64,000 nucleotides of DNA. Source: Paenibacillus endoradicis. Lineage in GTDB: Bacteria > Bacillota > Bacilli > Paenibacillales > Paenibacillaceae. Below, one piece after another: positions 33,165 to 42,213 of this stretch. A program made the position numbers and the translations under genes. A model generated the notes under the pieces. That model was not told where the DNA came from and did no database searches. It worked only from the letters and a program-made list of their open reading frames with translations. Every line of letters begins with the position of its first letter. Positions within the stretch are counted from its first letter, which is position 1. The stretch covers positions 620,001 to 684,000 of the forward strand of contig NZ_JANQBB010000002.1 of NCBI RefSeq assembly GCF_024721975.1, written 5' to 3'.

Positions 33165-36134
33165 CTAGCCTAACTTCAATAGCATTTGCTCTAGGGCATG
33201 TAGACGATGACTAATGGAGCGCAACAAACCTACGCCGATCTCAGGATAAAGACGGACTAATTTGACGACTTCGTCTCCACTTATCTCTAATACATGAACC
33301 TGCCCGAATAGTACTTGAGCAGATATTTTTGACGGTGAATCATCGAATAATGAGGCTTCACCTATGCTCATCTTCTCACCTATAATAGCTAATGTGCCTT
33401 CTACGCCATCTTCATTCGTGCCACTAAGTTCGACATGCCCCTCTAGTACAATAAATAGCTTAGTGCTTTGCTCACCCTGCTGAAGTAGGTATTCATTTTC
33501 TTCGTATGTCTTTTCATGAGCAATACTAGCAATTCTACCAAGCTCATCTATTGAGATATCTTGAAACAGTGGAGACTGCTTCAAAAATACGATCTTATCA
33601 AGTGCACCTAGATACTCCCAATTGTTCATAAGTAATAGTTCACCTTTCTCTGCTCCTGCCTTAATTGCAATTGCTTGAAGCCAAGGATCAGTCACTTCCT
33701 TCCGCTCTTCTTGTTCAACTTCACGACCTCGATAATAATTTAATAATTCTGCACTTAACTTGTTATGACCAAAGCCTTCAGATAAGATTTCAATGCCATG
33801 ATCTCTAATTTCTTCCTGCTCGTTTTCAACAGCTTCACGAAGTAGTGTCACTGCTCGCTCATCACTATAGCGAATCATAACTTTCCAAATCGTATCTAGC
33901 TGTTGCTTTACAATATCAGTTGTCCGTTCCCTAGCAAGCTCAATCCATTGCGCCTGATTCGTAGCAGCAATTTGCTCATACATGCGATGACTAGCAGATA
34001 GCTCTTGCAGTTTACTTACACATGTAGGGATGACAATAGATTCAATATGCTGCTCCTTACCGTTAACAGATAATACCGATACTGCTTTACTCCATTGCTC
34101 CTGATTGGGAGATACTACAAAGCGAAGTAGCTCCTCATTAGCAGATTCTCCAAGTGAAAGTAACGCTTCTTCAATTGCTTTATTCAATTCAATATCTGCA
34201 CCAACGAGAAACTCCATTAAACTCGTAACCATATCCTTATCGGAAATTTGTCCAATTACTCGTACAGCAGTTAATTTTACTGCTTGTGATTGCGATAACA
34301 TACACATCATGACATCCATGATCATACTATCTAAATGACGTTCTCCAATAAGCTGACAAGCAAGCTGTGCTGCTTCATTTCCTTTCTGAAGTTGCTGCTG
34401 TAGCTCTAGTTGCAGTTCATTAAGATCACTTGTTACTGTCCATGCTTCATAATTAACTAGAAGTGAGATGTCACGACGAGCCTGCTCAATATACTCATTG
34501 CGTAGTTGCGTAGAAAGTAATTGTGACGACAGAAATAATTGACGATAACCTATAGCACGTACTTGATCATCTTCATCTCGAATTAACAACTTATATTGTG
34601 CTAGCTTTACCTGCTGCCAACTTTGAGGATGAATAGCAGATAGTGCTAAAGCTTTCAGCTTACCTTGCCTATTTTCTGCATATTGCCAAAGTACTTGGTA
34701 AAGTGCTTGGTCAGGCTGACGAATTAGCAATTCTAGCGTAAATTGTTGCAGTAGTACATCACCTTGCTGAAGCTGTTGCACGATTGCTTTTCGTACACGT
34801 TCATGTCGCATAGATTCTAGTAATTCAGCAATATAATCTTTCGTCGATTGCTGTAAATTAGCAATTAACTCTTTAATGTAAAGCGACTTCGCTCCCCAAG
34901 CGATTGCAACTAAAAGAACTGCAAGCACGAGACCAATAATGGCTTGTAGCGTTAGACTTACTTGCCACTGGGAGTGCAATAATGAGATACCAGAGCCAAG
35001 CAATATACCTGCTGAGGAAGCAATTCCTTGCGCTGTATATCGATAACCATCGCGATGTTGTAAAGGTAGCATTTTGAAAAAAAATTGATAGCTTGGTTCT
35101 GCGAAATAATAGAGTAGCAAATATGTAAAACTATAGCCAATCGCTACCATAATAAGCGCCATAGAGTGATCAATAAATAGTGAAGTAATTCCAAAACATG
35201 CTACAAAAATAAGAGAAATTAATAGAATAGTATTCGTCGCACCAAGTTTATCCATCAACTTGGTAGATATGAGCTGTAAAATAAATGCTGCTATAAATAG
35301 CAACACAACCATCATTCCATAAAATGATGTTAGCTCACTTTCATTAGGAAATGCTTGTTGAGCCTTTGTGAAGTATTGATACTCCATCACGAAGTATAAG
35401 GCAGGCATGACCGTCATGATTCCGACGACTAATAGGAGGAAGGGAGATCGGAAGATTCTGGACCAATAATATGAGCTTCGCTCGCCTTGCGGAGCTTGCT
35501 CTTCTTGAAAACTTAACGGCACTAAATATTTGCGTATCGCGTGAATAAAACTAGGAAATGCTGCCAGTAATAATAATGCGGCAATCATGTACAACAACTC
35601 AGAACCAAGTAAAGTAGCTAGCGTAGTGGAAGCTAGACCTGCAATAATACCACCTATAATCGCTAATAAAACGAATACAGGCATTAATCGCTTTGCCTGT
35701 TGCGTTGGACATAGGTCAAATGCTGTGCTCCACATAAGCAATGTTTGTTGTCTAATAACAAAGTTAGACGTAATAAACATTATAAAATAAAAACCTATCC
35801 ACTCGAGCTCGAGCCACCGAAAGCATAGTAGAATCACACCATTAAGCAATCCTATACTAACAAATAATAAATATAGCCTGCTCATAAATCGAGGCTTCGC
35901 TATTCGTTGTGAAAAAAATGATAAAAGCCATCCTTCCAGAGGAAGTAGACAAGCTTCAATCCCATACATAATAGGTAAAATCATAATGCCAACCCTCGTA
36001 TTGAAAATCGCCATAAATGATGTGTAATTCATCATCTCAGAAATACCTGCGAGTAAGAACACGACACCCATTAACATTAATTTACGATTATCTTCGGGTT
36101 TCAAATGAAAATATCTTTGCACCGCTGTTATCAC
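33165..36134 (-). CDS. MFS-like membrane protein fused to HEAT-like repeats and cyclic-nucleotide-binding domain
   Basis: This encodes 989 residues starting at a GTG with AAGGTGG 9 bases upstream. Residues ~15-425 contain about twelve hydrophobic helices resembling MFS or ADP/ATP-translocase-type (Npt) carriers. Residues ~440-850 are helical repeats of HEAT type (e.g. QAVKLTAVRVIGQISD, EIRDHGIEILSEGFG). Residues ~865-980 form a cNMP-binding domain: LKQSPLFQDISIDELGRI, ENEYLLQQGEQSTKLFIVLEG, GEASLFDDSPSKISAQV. The conserved arginine-type phosphate pocket is replaced by DDSPSKISA, so cAMP binding is uncertain. It is co-directional with the partner-switching trio and particle genes, and could be their membrane sensor or docking site. 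No transported substrate can be inferred. Confidence 0.85.
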   Translation of the reverse strand: MITAVQRYFHLKPEDNRKLMLMGVVFLLAGISEMMNYTSFMAIFNTRVGIMILPIMYGIEACLLPLEGWLLSFFSQRIAKPRFMSRLYLLFVSIGLLNGVILLCFRWLELEWIGFYFIMFITSNFVIRQQTLLMWSTAFDLCPTQQAKRLMPVFVLLAIIGGIIAGLASTTLATLLGSELLYMIAALLLLAAFPSFIHAIRKYLVPLSFQEEQAPQGERSSYYWSRIFRSPFLLLVVGIMTVMPALYFVMEYQYFTKAQQAFPNESELTSFYGMMVVLLFIAAFILQLISTKLMDKLGATNTILLISLIFVACFGITSLFIDHSMALIMVAIGYSFTYLLLYYFAEPSYQFFFKMLPLQHRDGYRYTAQGIASSAGILLGSGISLLHSQWQVSLTLQAIIGLVLAVLLVAIAWGAKSLYIKELIANLQQSTKDYIAELLESMRHERVRKAIVQQLQQGDVLLQQFTLELLIRQPDQALYQVLWQYAENRQGKLKALALSAIHPQSWQQVKLAQYKLLIRDEDDQVRAIGYRQLFLSSQLLSTQLRNEYIEQARRDISLLVNYEAWTVTSDLNELQLELQQQLQKGNEAAQLACQLIGERHLDSMIMDVMMCMLSQSQAVKLTAVRVIGQISDKDMVTSLMEFLVGADIELNKAIEEALLSLGESANEELLRFVVSPNQEQWSKAVSVLSVNGKEQHIESIVIPTCVSKLQELSASHRMYEQIAATNQAQWIELARERTTDIVKQQLDTIWKVMIRYSDERAVTLLREAVENEQEEIRDHGIEILSEGFGHNKLSAELLNYYRGREVEQEERKEVTDPWLQAIAIKAGAEKGELLLMNNWEYLGALDKIVFLKQSPLFQDISIDELGRIASIAHEKTYEENEYLLQQGEQSTKLFIVLEGHVELSGTNEDGVEGTLAIIGEKMSIGEASLFDDSPSKISAQVLFGQVHVLEISGDEVVKLVRLYPEIGVGLLRSISHRLHALEQMLLKLG

Positions 36135-36161
36135 TAGACATATCCACCTTGTTATTTGTAA

Positions 36162-37463
36162 TTAGATTGAATGTATTCGGGTAGCGATGTACTCTCTAGT
36201 TGGCTTCTTCTTACCCTGTAATAGTTCAAGCTTCTGCAAAATGGTGATAAACTTCTTATCTTTACGCGTAACACCGAATTGATACAGTATATCAATCATC
36301 GTAATTTTCAGAAGCATTATTAACTGATTAATAGAAGCATAACCTTGTTCCTTCAACTTCTGCATTCTTTGCTGTTCTTGTTGCTTAGGTAGTAGTTTAT
36401 GATCAATCTCCAAAAAACGATTAATAAGCTGATCTCTATTACCAACAGTAATTGGCTGCTTTCCATTGTCAAAATGAATACCGAATAACAACTGGAACAT
36501 TTTTTCAGGATCTTGAAGTATTTGCTCCATCGACACTGGTTGCTCTGCATCTTCAGATTGTCCATCAAAACCGATAAAACCGAGCCATGAAAATTGTTGA
36601 TCGTCATCTTGTTCCAATTCTTCTTGCCCAGATTCAGGGTGTGATAAGTTTGTGTTATTTACTTGTTGAACTGTTTCGAGTTGTCTTTCAACTTGTCGAT
36701 CATTCAAACCATTCATGACATGAAGAGCTTCTTCAATGCGATTCCAATCTACCCATTGTTTCAAATGCTCTTCAATCGTCACATTATTACTCAATTGATA
36801 TAGTGATAATTGACCTGCACCATTCAATTTATGTAGTAATAACTGCTTTTTGAGGATAGATAAACGATCTAGTCGTTGTAATAAATGAGCCTGCCCTTGT
36901 TTATTACCTTTATAATTCAACCATAACCATGTTTCATGATATGGAAATAATAAGCCTGCCCCACTCATCTCAACTTTTGGTTCTTTCGCCCCTAAAGTTG
37001 ATATATCAGCTTCATTAAACGGTTCCTCCGGCTGTAAAGTAATCCGCCTCACCGAAGTAATCATCTCTTGCCATTGCTTCCAATCTGGCATGATACTCAT
37101 CGCGGTTGTAAAATCTCCAATTTCGCCATACCACTGCAGTAACAATGATTGTCTTTGCCCAACAGACAATGCTTCAAATTGACTCCATATCATACCTTCT
37201 CCAGCTTGCTGAGCTTGAAGTGATAACACAAATATTAGCTGCTTAAACTGCAGATTCATTCCTTCTGTCGCTGTCGTCATAGGTGCTGTATGAGAAATAT
37301 GTTGTAGCAATTGGCTTGATGCTTTATTGCCAATGCTTTGCTGCATCCTCCATACGGGAGATAGCTCCCTTTGACTAGGCTTTGTAACAACATTAGGCTG
37401 ATCGCGCTCCTTGATGTTCCCTTGTTGATTAGGAGCTGGTGACAGTCTTCGTCCGAATACCAT
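36162..37463 (-). CDS. eCIS-locus protein with LQ-x-x-x-GN-type N-terminal motif
   Basis: This encodes 433 residues with AAGGAGG six bases before the ATG. No enzyme domain is recognised. A disordered basic N-terminus of ~35 residues is followed by RMQQSIGNKASSQLL at 39-53. This matches the [L/M]Q-x-[ST]-[VI]-GN-x-A pattern I associate with eCIS-linked cargo proteins (often with DUF4157). The rest is helical and Q-rich; a QDDDQQFSW acidic patch lies near 290 and a basic C-terminus ends the protein. No signal peptide or membrane helix. It is the first gene of the minus-strand eCIS run, 27 bases from the next gene. It may be a cargo or an adaptor; inferred from motif and position. Confidence 0.7.
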   Translation of the reverse strand: MVFGRRLSPAPNQQGNIKERDQPNVVTKPSQRELSPVWRMQQSIGNKASSQLLQHISHTAPMTTATEGMNLQFKQLIFVLSLQAQQAGEGMIWSQFEALSVGQRQSLLLQWYGEIGDFTTAMSIMPDWKQWQEMITSVRRITLQPEEPFNEADISTLGAKEPKVEMSGAGLLFPYHETWLWLNYKGNKQGQAHLLQRLDRLSILKKQLLLHKLNGAGQLSLYQLSNNVTIEEHLKQWVDWNRIEEALHVMNGLNDRQVERQLETVQQVNNTNLSHPESGQEELEQDDDQQFSWLGFIGFDGQSEDAEQPVSMEQILQDPEKMFQLLFGIHFDNGKQPITVGNRDQLINRFLEIDHKLLPKQQEQQRMQKLKEQGYASINQLIMLLKITMIDILYQFGVTRKDKKFITILQKLELLQGKKKPTREYIATRIHSI

Positions 37464-37484
37464 AATGTCCTCCTTTTAGAGGTA

Positions 37485-37650
37485 GTTCAAATAGCAGACT
37501 TTGATAACGATGATTAGCTTCGTAGCATATTCGACATCGAATATGCACCCCATCGAAAGCCTGCGTGTGCTCACGTACACAAAACGTACGCTGTGCTACT
37601 CGTTATCGCTGTGGGGCATCTTCTCGATTCTGAAAGCCCGCTTTTTGAAC
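37485..37650 (+). repeat. Inverted copy of eCIS-locus repeat element
   Basis: This 166-bp copy is in opposite orientation to the other five complete units: it starts GTTCAAATAGCAGACTTTG and ends CCGCTTTTTGAAC on the plus strand. It contains the palindrome CATATTCGACATCGAATATG. It lies in the 5' leader of the minus-strand cluster. Confidence 0.9.
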
Positions 37651-37670
37651 CTTTATTTTAATTAGAGGTA

Positions 37671-37735
37671 GTTCAAATAGCAAACTTTGATAACGATGAT
37701 TAGCTTGTTAGCTTATTCGACATCGAATATGGATA
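37671..37735 (+). repeat. Truncated eCIS-locus repeat copy
   Basis: It begins GTTCAAATAGCAAACTTTG 20 bases after the inverted full copy, runs parallel to it for about 65 bases, and then stops abruptly after CATCGAATATGG. Confidence 0.8.
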
Positions 37736-37764
37736 TTTATAAATTCATTTGTTAATTATATCAA
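37736..37764 (-). promoter_or_regulatory. Candidate promoter of the eCIS cluster
   Basis: On the minus strand TTGATA (37764-37759) and TATAAA (37741-37736) are 17 bases apart, a good vegetative-type promoter. The predicted start near 37729 would give a leader of about 265 bases containing the repeat elements. It overlaps a plus-strand candidate. Confidence 0.45.
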
Positions 37765-37776
37765 TATTTCTATATT
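37749..37776 (+). promoter_or_regulatory. Candidate promoter of the cargo operon
   Basis: TTGTTA (37749-37754) and TATATT (37771-37776) are 16 bases apart on the plus strand. It overlaps the divergent minus-strand candidate, so the two transcripts could compete. The region is AT-rich and chance matches are likely. Confidence 0.35.
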
Positions 37777-37927
37777 ATTGTATCTATTCCTGCTAAAATA
37801 CATTGTATAGTTACTATTCGAGTAAGCTATATACATAGCCATCCTCCCTACCTCCCTTTTATTTCTTATGGCTACAATACTAAATGAACTACCTTCTCTA
37901 CTACATTTCCTATTAGGAGGCTTGGGA

Positions 37928-40000
37928 ATGCCATCGAAATCTATGATGTCAACAAGTAAAGATACTGAAAAAGTAGATACTAACAAAACTCTCCCTCCAA
38001 TCGCCCAAACAAAATCATCTAATCTTACTGATTTGCAGAAAACCGTTGGAAACCAAGAACTTGCTCGGATTGCTGAGGAAGAACAGTTTGGACTAACAGA
38101 AACCGAATTCTATACAATATATGAAACAAATCTATACAAACCACTAAAGTCAGAAGTCTTATATAAATTTGGCGTAGGAAGAAGTGCTTTCAGACGTTCT
38201 AAGAAATTGAATGATTTTCGTCAAACGATGAAGGATGCTGCGCGTGCACAAGCTAGTGAAGATATTGCTACGCATCTTGATTCTAACAGTTCGCTCGCAG
38301 GTAATAGTAACATTTCGAAACAATTCAATAGCATGCTTGCTAATAAGGAAGCTCACTCTCAATCAAAGGTATCCGTGAACAGTATTATGGAGAAAGAATC
38401 CGATCGGATTCTACATAAGCTAGTTCCTGAAGATACTGCAGTACAACAATTGAAACAAGCTGCTCTTGCAAGTGTGTCGTCCAGTACTCTCAAAGAGAAA
38501 GATAAGAAAAAGAAAGCTGCGAGTAGCGCCAAAGATAAAGCAAAGGACCTACTTGAACGATTTAAAGAGCCAGCGATCAATGAAGCTCGCATAATTATTA
38601 AAGGTGATCAAAGCGCTGGAGCCGCTGAGCCCAATCAGGTTAAAGTTGACGATATGACCAAGGAAGTTAAAGGTCAGGTTACGTTGGATCAAATTGGTGA
38701 AAAAGCGCTCAAGAAAGTTATTGAGACTGATTCTGTCAATAGTGGTTTGTCTAAAATTGCTCCAATCATTAACAGCGCTGTTCCATATGACGGTGACTCT
38801 GCTTCACTTGATTTTGAGTTAAAAATTCCCGTTAGTTCAGGTGTATTTGTATCGATTGGTCTAGGCGCAGAGGCTGAAAAAGACGATGGTCATATGACGA
38901 TTGGTGCCAATATTGCTGTCGGTGCAGGAGTATCCGCAGGAATAACCGATGTCGCTGTAAAATTAGGCATGTTCATTGAAGCGAAAGGCTCGAGTGTCCA
39001 GTCCTCTCTAAATTTAGTCTCTTATGGAATGTACCGTAACATGAATGCTGGATTGCCTTCACTTGCTCAGCGATTATGGGGCAAAGGCGGATTAAGCGGA
39101 AAAAGTAGACTTGAGGAAGCCGAGTTATGGGCTGCTACCGTGGAAGCTAGAGAAATGGAAGATACTGAAAATTACGTTGATGTTGGACAAAGCTTGTCCG
39201 CTTCTGCAGAAATTGAAACCGGCATTTACTCTGGGGAATTTGAATTATCAGGTCAACGTTATACCAAATATAGCAAAGAGAGCTTTGAAACAATTCCTGA
39301 TTTGTTATTTGGTGAAAATACTGAAACTACACTAGATGCTCTGACACAAAAATCTACCCGTATGAATCAACTTAAGACGTATAAGAAATTATCAGCTTCT
39401 AGTTCGACTGAGCTAACTTTACCTGGAGTAACGCTAGCCTTCAGTGCTGAAGGTGCAATCACATTCTTTGATAGAGCACTTGAGCAATTGGAAGCAAGTA
39501 TATCCGTCGATCTTCCAGGTGAGATTGCTGGTTTCTCTGCATGGGAAACGATTGTTGAGGAAGCTATACCGAAGGTAATTAGTGCTACTGCTAAAATTCA
39601 AAAACTAATCCAAGCTAAAAATACTACATCAACAGGACAAACGAATAATGTTCAAGACGCAAGAATGAAAGCATTGCAGGAGCAGCTAGAGAATAAAGCT
39701 TCCGAATTAACAACAATGCTTAGTGAAGCGACCGAGACTGTCGATCCAGAGACAGGAGAAGTAGAAAGCGTTGTCGAAAAGGATTCAGGTCTTACTCTTA
39801 ACTTCGGCTTAGAATTAGGCTTTAAGGATGGCAAATCCGGAGACTGGAAAATCGAATTTGACATTACCAAAAGCAGCAGCATCAAAATTGAAACCCCTTT
39901 TCTCAGTTTAGAACTTGAAAAATCAAGAAAATTAATGAGTGCCTCACGTGGAAAAAAAGACGGGCAAATCGAAAAAGAGCTTAATTTTTATCAAAGCTAA
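37928..40000 (+). CDS. Candidate eCIS cargo protein with LQKTVGNQ motif
   Basis: This encodes 690 residues from the ATG at 37928, which has AGGAGG seven bases upstream; an upstream ATG at 37868 lacks a site. Residues 1-30 look disordered. Residues 33-48 are LTDLQKTVGNQELARI, the LQ-x-[ST]-[VI]-GN motif also present in the divergent neighbour. A helical, K/E-rich region follows (~50-260). Residues ~275-370 are Gly-rich alternating beta strands (GVFVSIGLGAEAE, IGANIAVGAGVSAGI). Further beta segments (LTLNFGLELGFKD, SIKIETPFLSLELEK) close the protein. No signal peptide, membrane helix or catalytic motif is visible. It heads a divergent two-gene operon with a YbjN-like protein. I infer a packaged effector; the activity is unknown. 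Confidence 0.72.
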   Translation: MPSKSMMSTSKDTEKVDTNKTLPPIAQTKSSNLTDLQKTVGNQELARIAEEEQFGLTETEFYTIYETNLYKPLKSEVLYKFGVGRSAFRRSKKLNDFRQTMKDAARAQASEDIATHLDSNSSLAGNSNISKQFNSMLANKEAHSQSKVSVNSIMEKESDRILHKLVPEDTAVQQLKQAALASVSSSTLKEKDKKKKAASSAKDKAKDLLERFKEPAINEARIIIKGDQSAGAAEPNQVKVDDMTKEVKGQVTLDQIGEKALKKVIETDSVNSGLSKIAPIINSAVPYDGDSASLDFELKIPVSSGVFVSIGLGAEAEKDDGHMTIGANIAVGAGVSAGITDVAVKLGMFIEAKGSSVQSSLNLVSYGMYRNMNAGLPSLAQRLWGKGGLSGKSRLEEAELWAATVEAREMEDTENYVDVGQSLSASAEIETGIYSGEFELSGQRYTKYSKESFETIPDLLFGENTETTLDALTQKSTRMNQLKTYKKLSASSSTELTLPGVTLAFSAEGAITFFDRALEQLEASISVDLPGEIAGFSAWETIVEEAIPKVISATAKIQKLIQAKNTTSTGQTNNVQDARMKALQEQLENKASELTTMLSEATETVDPETGEVESVVEKDSGLTLNFGLELGFKDGKSGDWKIEFDITKSSSIKIETPFLSLELEKSRKLMSASRGKKDGQIEKELNFYQS

Positions 40001-40025
40001 TAAACATTGAAAGGAGACTCAGTCT

Positions 40026-40979
40026 ATGAAAGTAATCTCATCTGTATCTACTTCTACCCCTGCTATCTTTCAATCATGGAGTGGTCGGAGTCTGTCCGTA
40101 TTGATTACCTCTGTTGTTCACCAGCAACAGGACGAGCTACATTATATTACGATGACAACGATTGTAGAACCAGAGCAGATGGCAACAATTTTTCATGATC
40201 AATGGTTTCACGTAACATCTCATGCAATGCTTAATGATGTAAGTTTTGAAGCTGAGGACAATATTGAACTTAAACTTATTTTGGCACCTTCCGTGGCGAG
40301 ACAAATAGTAAAACAAGAAGCAGATGCTGAAGCTATTCTTCTATCTGTTATTCCCGATACATTTATCTCACGAACAATACCTGAACTTACACAGGCAGAA
40401 CTATGGTATGTCGTTGAAGCGATGCAAACCGTTTCTTTACCAATTGAACTAGCTCATGAAGGGCAACTGCGACATGGCTTCCATACTATATGGAGACAAG
40501 AGTTATTACATTCTCCCTCAACTCGTAACATGACTAGTCAACAGCAGCCATCAGATTCTGAGATCATTACAAATAATGATAATCTTTCAAATCAGTTAGA
40601 ACAATTTCTTGTTAATCATCAAATCAAATATGATTTTCACAATGAACAGTTAATTCGATTAAAACTACATGGGAAAAATCAGGTTAGCTGGACAGAGCTA
40701 ATTCGCATTGAAGATGACTCTCAACTCATTATTTTTTATGCCATTTTCCCCACACTTGTTGATGAACAACATCGTGAGCAGTTTGCGCTACAATTTATAA
40801 ATGAAAACTATGATCTTATGAATGGTGCATTCGAAATGGACATTGCTGATGGAGAACTTCGTTTCCGCTCAACGTTACTTTGTCCTACAGGGATAGATGA
40901 ATATAGTATGATGAAGATTATGAATGAACATGTACTGATCATGGAACAATATGTTCCAGCCTTACAAGATATAACGTGA
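40026..40979 (+). CDS. YbjN-like protein, putative cargo chaperone
   Basis: This encodes 317 residues, 25 bases downstream of the candidate cargo gene, with AAGGAG nine bases upstream. The N-terminal half has no clear family. Residues ~185-315 resemble YbjN / type III secretion chaperone-like folds: an initial LEQFLVNHQIKYDFH, middle strands LIIFYAIFPTLVDEQH, then AFEMDIADGELRFRSTLLC and a final helix MMKIMNEHVLIMEQYVPAL. In known systems this fold binds partner proteins before secretion. The tight linkage to a candidate cargo gene supports a loading-chaperone role, which is inference. Confidence 0.7.
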   Translation: MKVISSVSTSTPAIFQSWSGRSLSVLITSVVHQQQDELHYITMTTIVEPEQMATIFHDQWFHVTSHAMLNDVSFEAEDNIELKLILAPSVARQIVKQEADAEAILLSVIPDTFISRTIPELTQAELWYVVEAMQTVSLPIELAHEGQLRHGFHTIWRQELLHSPSTRNMTSQQQPSDSEIITNNDNLSNQLEQFLVNHQIKYDFHNEQLIRLKLHGKNQVSWTELIRIEDDSQLIIFYAIFPTLVDEQHREQFALQFINENYDLMNGAFEMDIADGELRFRSTLLCPTGIDEYSMMKIMNEHVLIMEQYVPALQDIT

Positions 40980-41001
40980 GTTTATCTACTAGATAAATAA
41001 A

Positions 41002-41056
41002 AGGGGCTCAGCTCAAAGTCATTATAAAATATGACCTTGGGACGAGCCCCCTATTT
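41002..41056 (+). terminator. Terminator of cargo operon
   Basis: GGGGCTC at 41003-41009 pairs with GAGCCCC at 41044-41050, with an inner stem AAGTCAT/ATGACCTT, followed by CTATTT. It lies 23 bases downstream of the YbjN-like gene. Confidence 0.75.
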
Positions 41057-41116
41057 ATAAGTTTTAACAATATAAACGTGTAAGTTGGATACTAAAATCG
41101 ACTTATCTTTGATCGA

Positions 41117-41947
41117 TTAATAGGCTAATATAACACCCTTGTCATTAGCATATAGGGAACTTACTCCACCTGTAGGTACAATAACGATATCTTTAAACTG
41201 GAATTGTTCAACTAGTTGCTGTTGTAATCGAAGAGCAAGTGGCTCATTATTGCAATGTGAAATAACGGCACGTAGTCCTTCGGTGTTTTTACCACTATCA
41301 GTTACTGTTTCAGCCATTTTTTTGACGATCTTCGTTTGACCTTTGCAAGTGGAGTATTGAGTGATATTACCGTCGCCATCTGAACCAAGTAATGGCTTAA
41401 TATTCAAGATACTAATGATCTTACCTTTTACCTTACTTAATCGACCATTTTTCATAAGATTATCAACATTGTCGAGTACGAAGTAAGTTTTCATTTCATC
41501 TATAAACTGCTCAACCTGACTAATTAGTTCAGCACCTTGAATCCCACTTTCGATAAGATCACGAATTTGAAAAGCAATTAGAAGTTCCCCTGCAGAGGCA
41601 CTTTTTGAATCAAAAACATGAACTTTACTTTCACTTTGTTCTAACATATCTGCACCCAGTGTTGCACTGGAGTAAGAGCTAGACAATTTACTTGATAACG
41701 TCACAACGAACGTTTGTGGTGATTGCTCGTAAAGTTCATGATAGAGCGAAGGTGATGGTGCAGCAGAACCAACTTTTTGCGTACAAGCTTTCATTTCCTC
41801 AATAAAATTTGGGATTTTTAAGGTTTCATCATCTATAATTTCTTTATCACCAAGATATAAATTTAAAGGCACTACTTTAATATTAAGGGCTTGCTTAATG
41901 TCATTAGTTAGATCGCAACAAGAGTCTACAACGATTTGATAAGTCAT
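41117..41947 (-). CDS. DegV family fatty-acid-binding protein
   Basis: This encodes 276 residues with GGAGGT upstream. DegV signatures are clear: YQIVVDSCCDLT at the start, TQKVGSAAPSPSLYHELYEQ, VVTLSSKLSSSYSSA, DNLMKNGRLSKVKGKIISIL and NIKPLL. The family binds fatty acids (FakB-type subunits present them to the kinase FakA); no kinase is encoded nearby. It is monocistronic and convergent with the cargo operon terminator. Length is normal. Confidence 0.95.
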   Translation of the reverse strand: MTYQIVVDSCCDLTNDIKQALNIKVVPLNLYLGDKEIIDDETLKIPNFIEEMKACTQKVGSAAPSPSLYHELYEQSPQTFVVTLSSKLSSSYSSATLGADMLEQSESKVHVFDSKSASAGELLIAFQIRDLIESGIQGAELISQVEQFIDEMKTYFVLDNVDNLMKNGRLSKVKGKIISILNIKPLLGSDGDGNITQYSTCKGQTKIVKKMAETVTDSGKNTEGLRAVISHCNNEPLALRLQQQLVEQFQFKDIVIVPTGGVSSLYANDKGVILAY

Positions 41948-42213
41948 ATGAAACCTCCATCTATCCTTTGTTTTCGAATACGTACAACTATTTACAGTTT
42001 ATATTTTTTAACTTGTTATAGGTTAGAATAGCCCAATGTTTTATGGCTTGATTTATACTAGCACGATGATCAGTCATTATACTATTGACAAATATCATAT
42101 AATTCAGCTTCATGACGTTTATTTTTTATTTAAGTAACGTTATAGACACATTTAAAAGTTAATATCTTAATCATTAGGGTAATAAAGGAAATATGTTGCA
42201 AATATATAACAAC
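41948..42213. other. Intergenic gap upstream of MarR gene
   Basis: This AT-rich gap holds the divergent upstream regions of the DegV and MarR genes. Apart from the MarR promoter that begins at 42214 nothing was recognised; the DegV promoter was not assigned. Confidence 0.4.
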
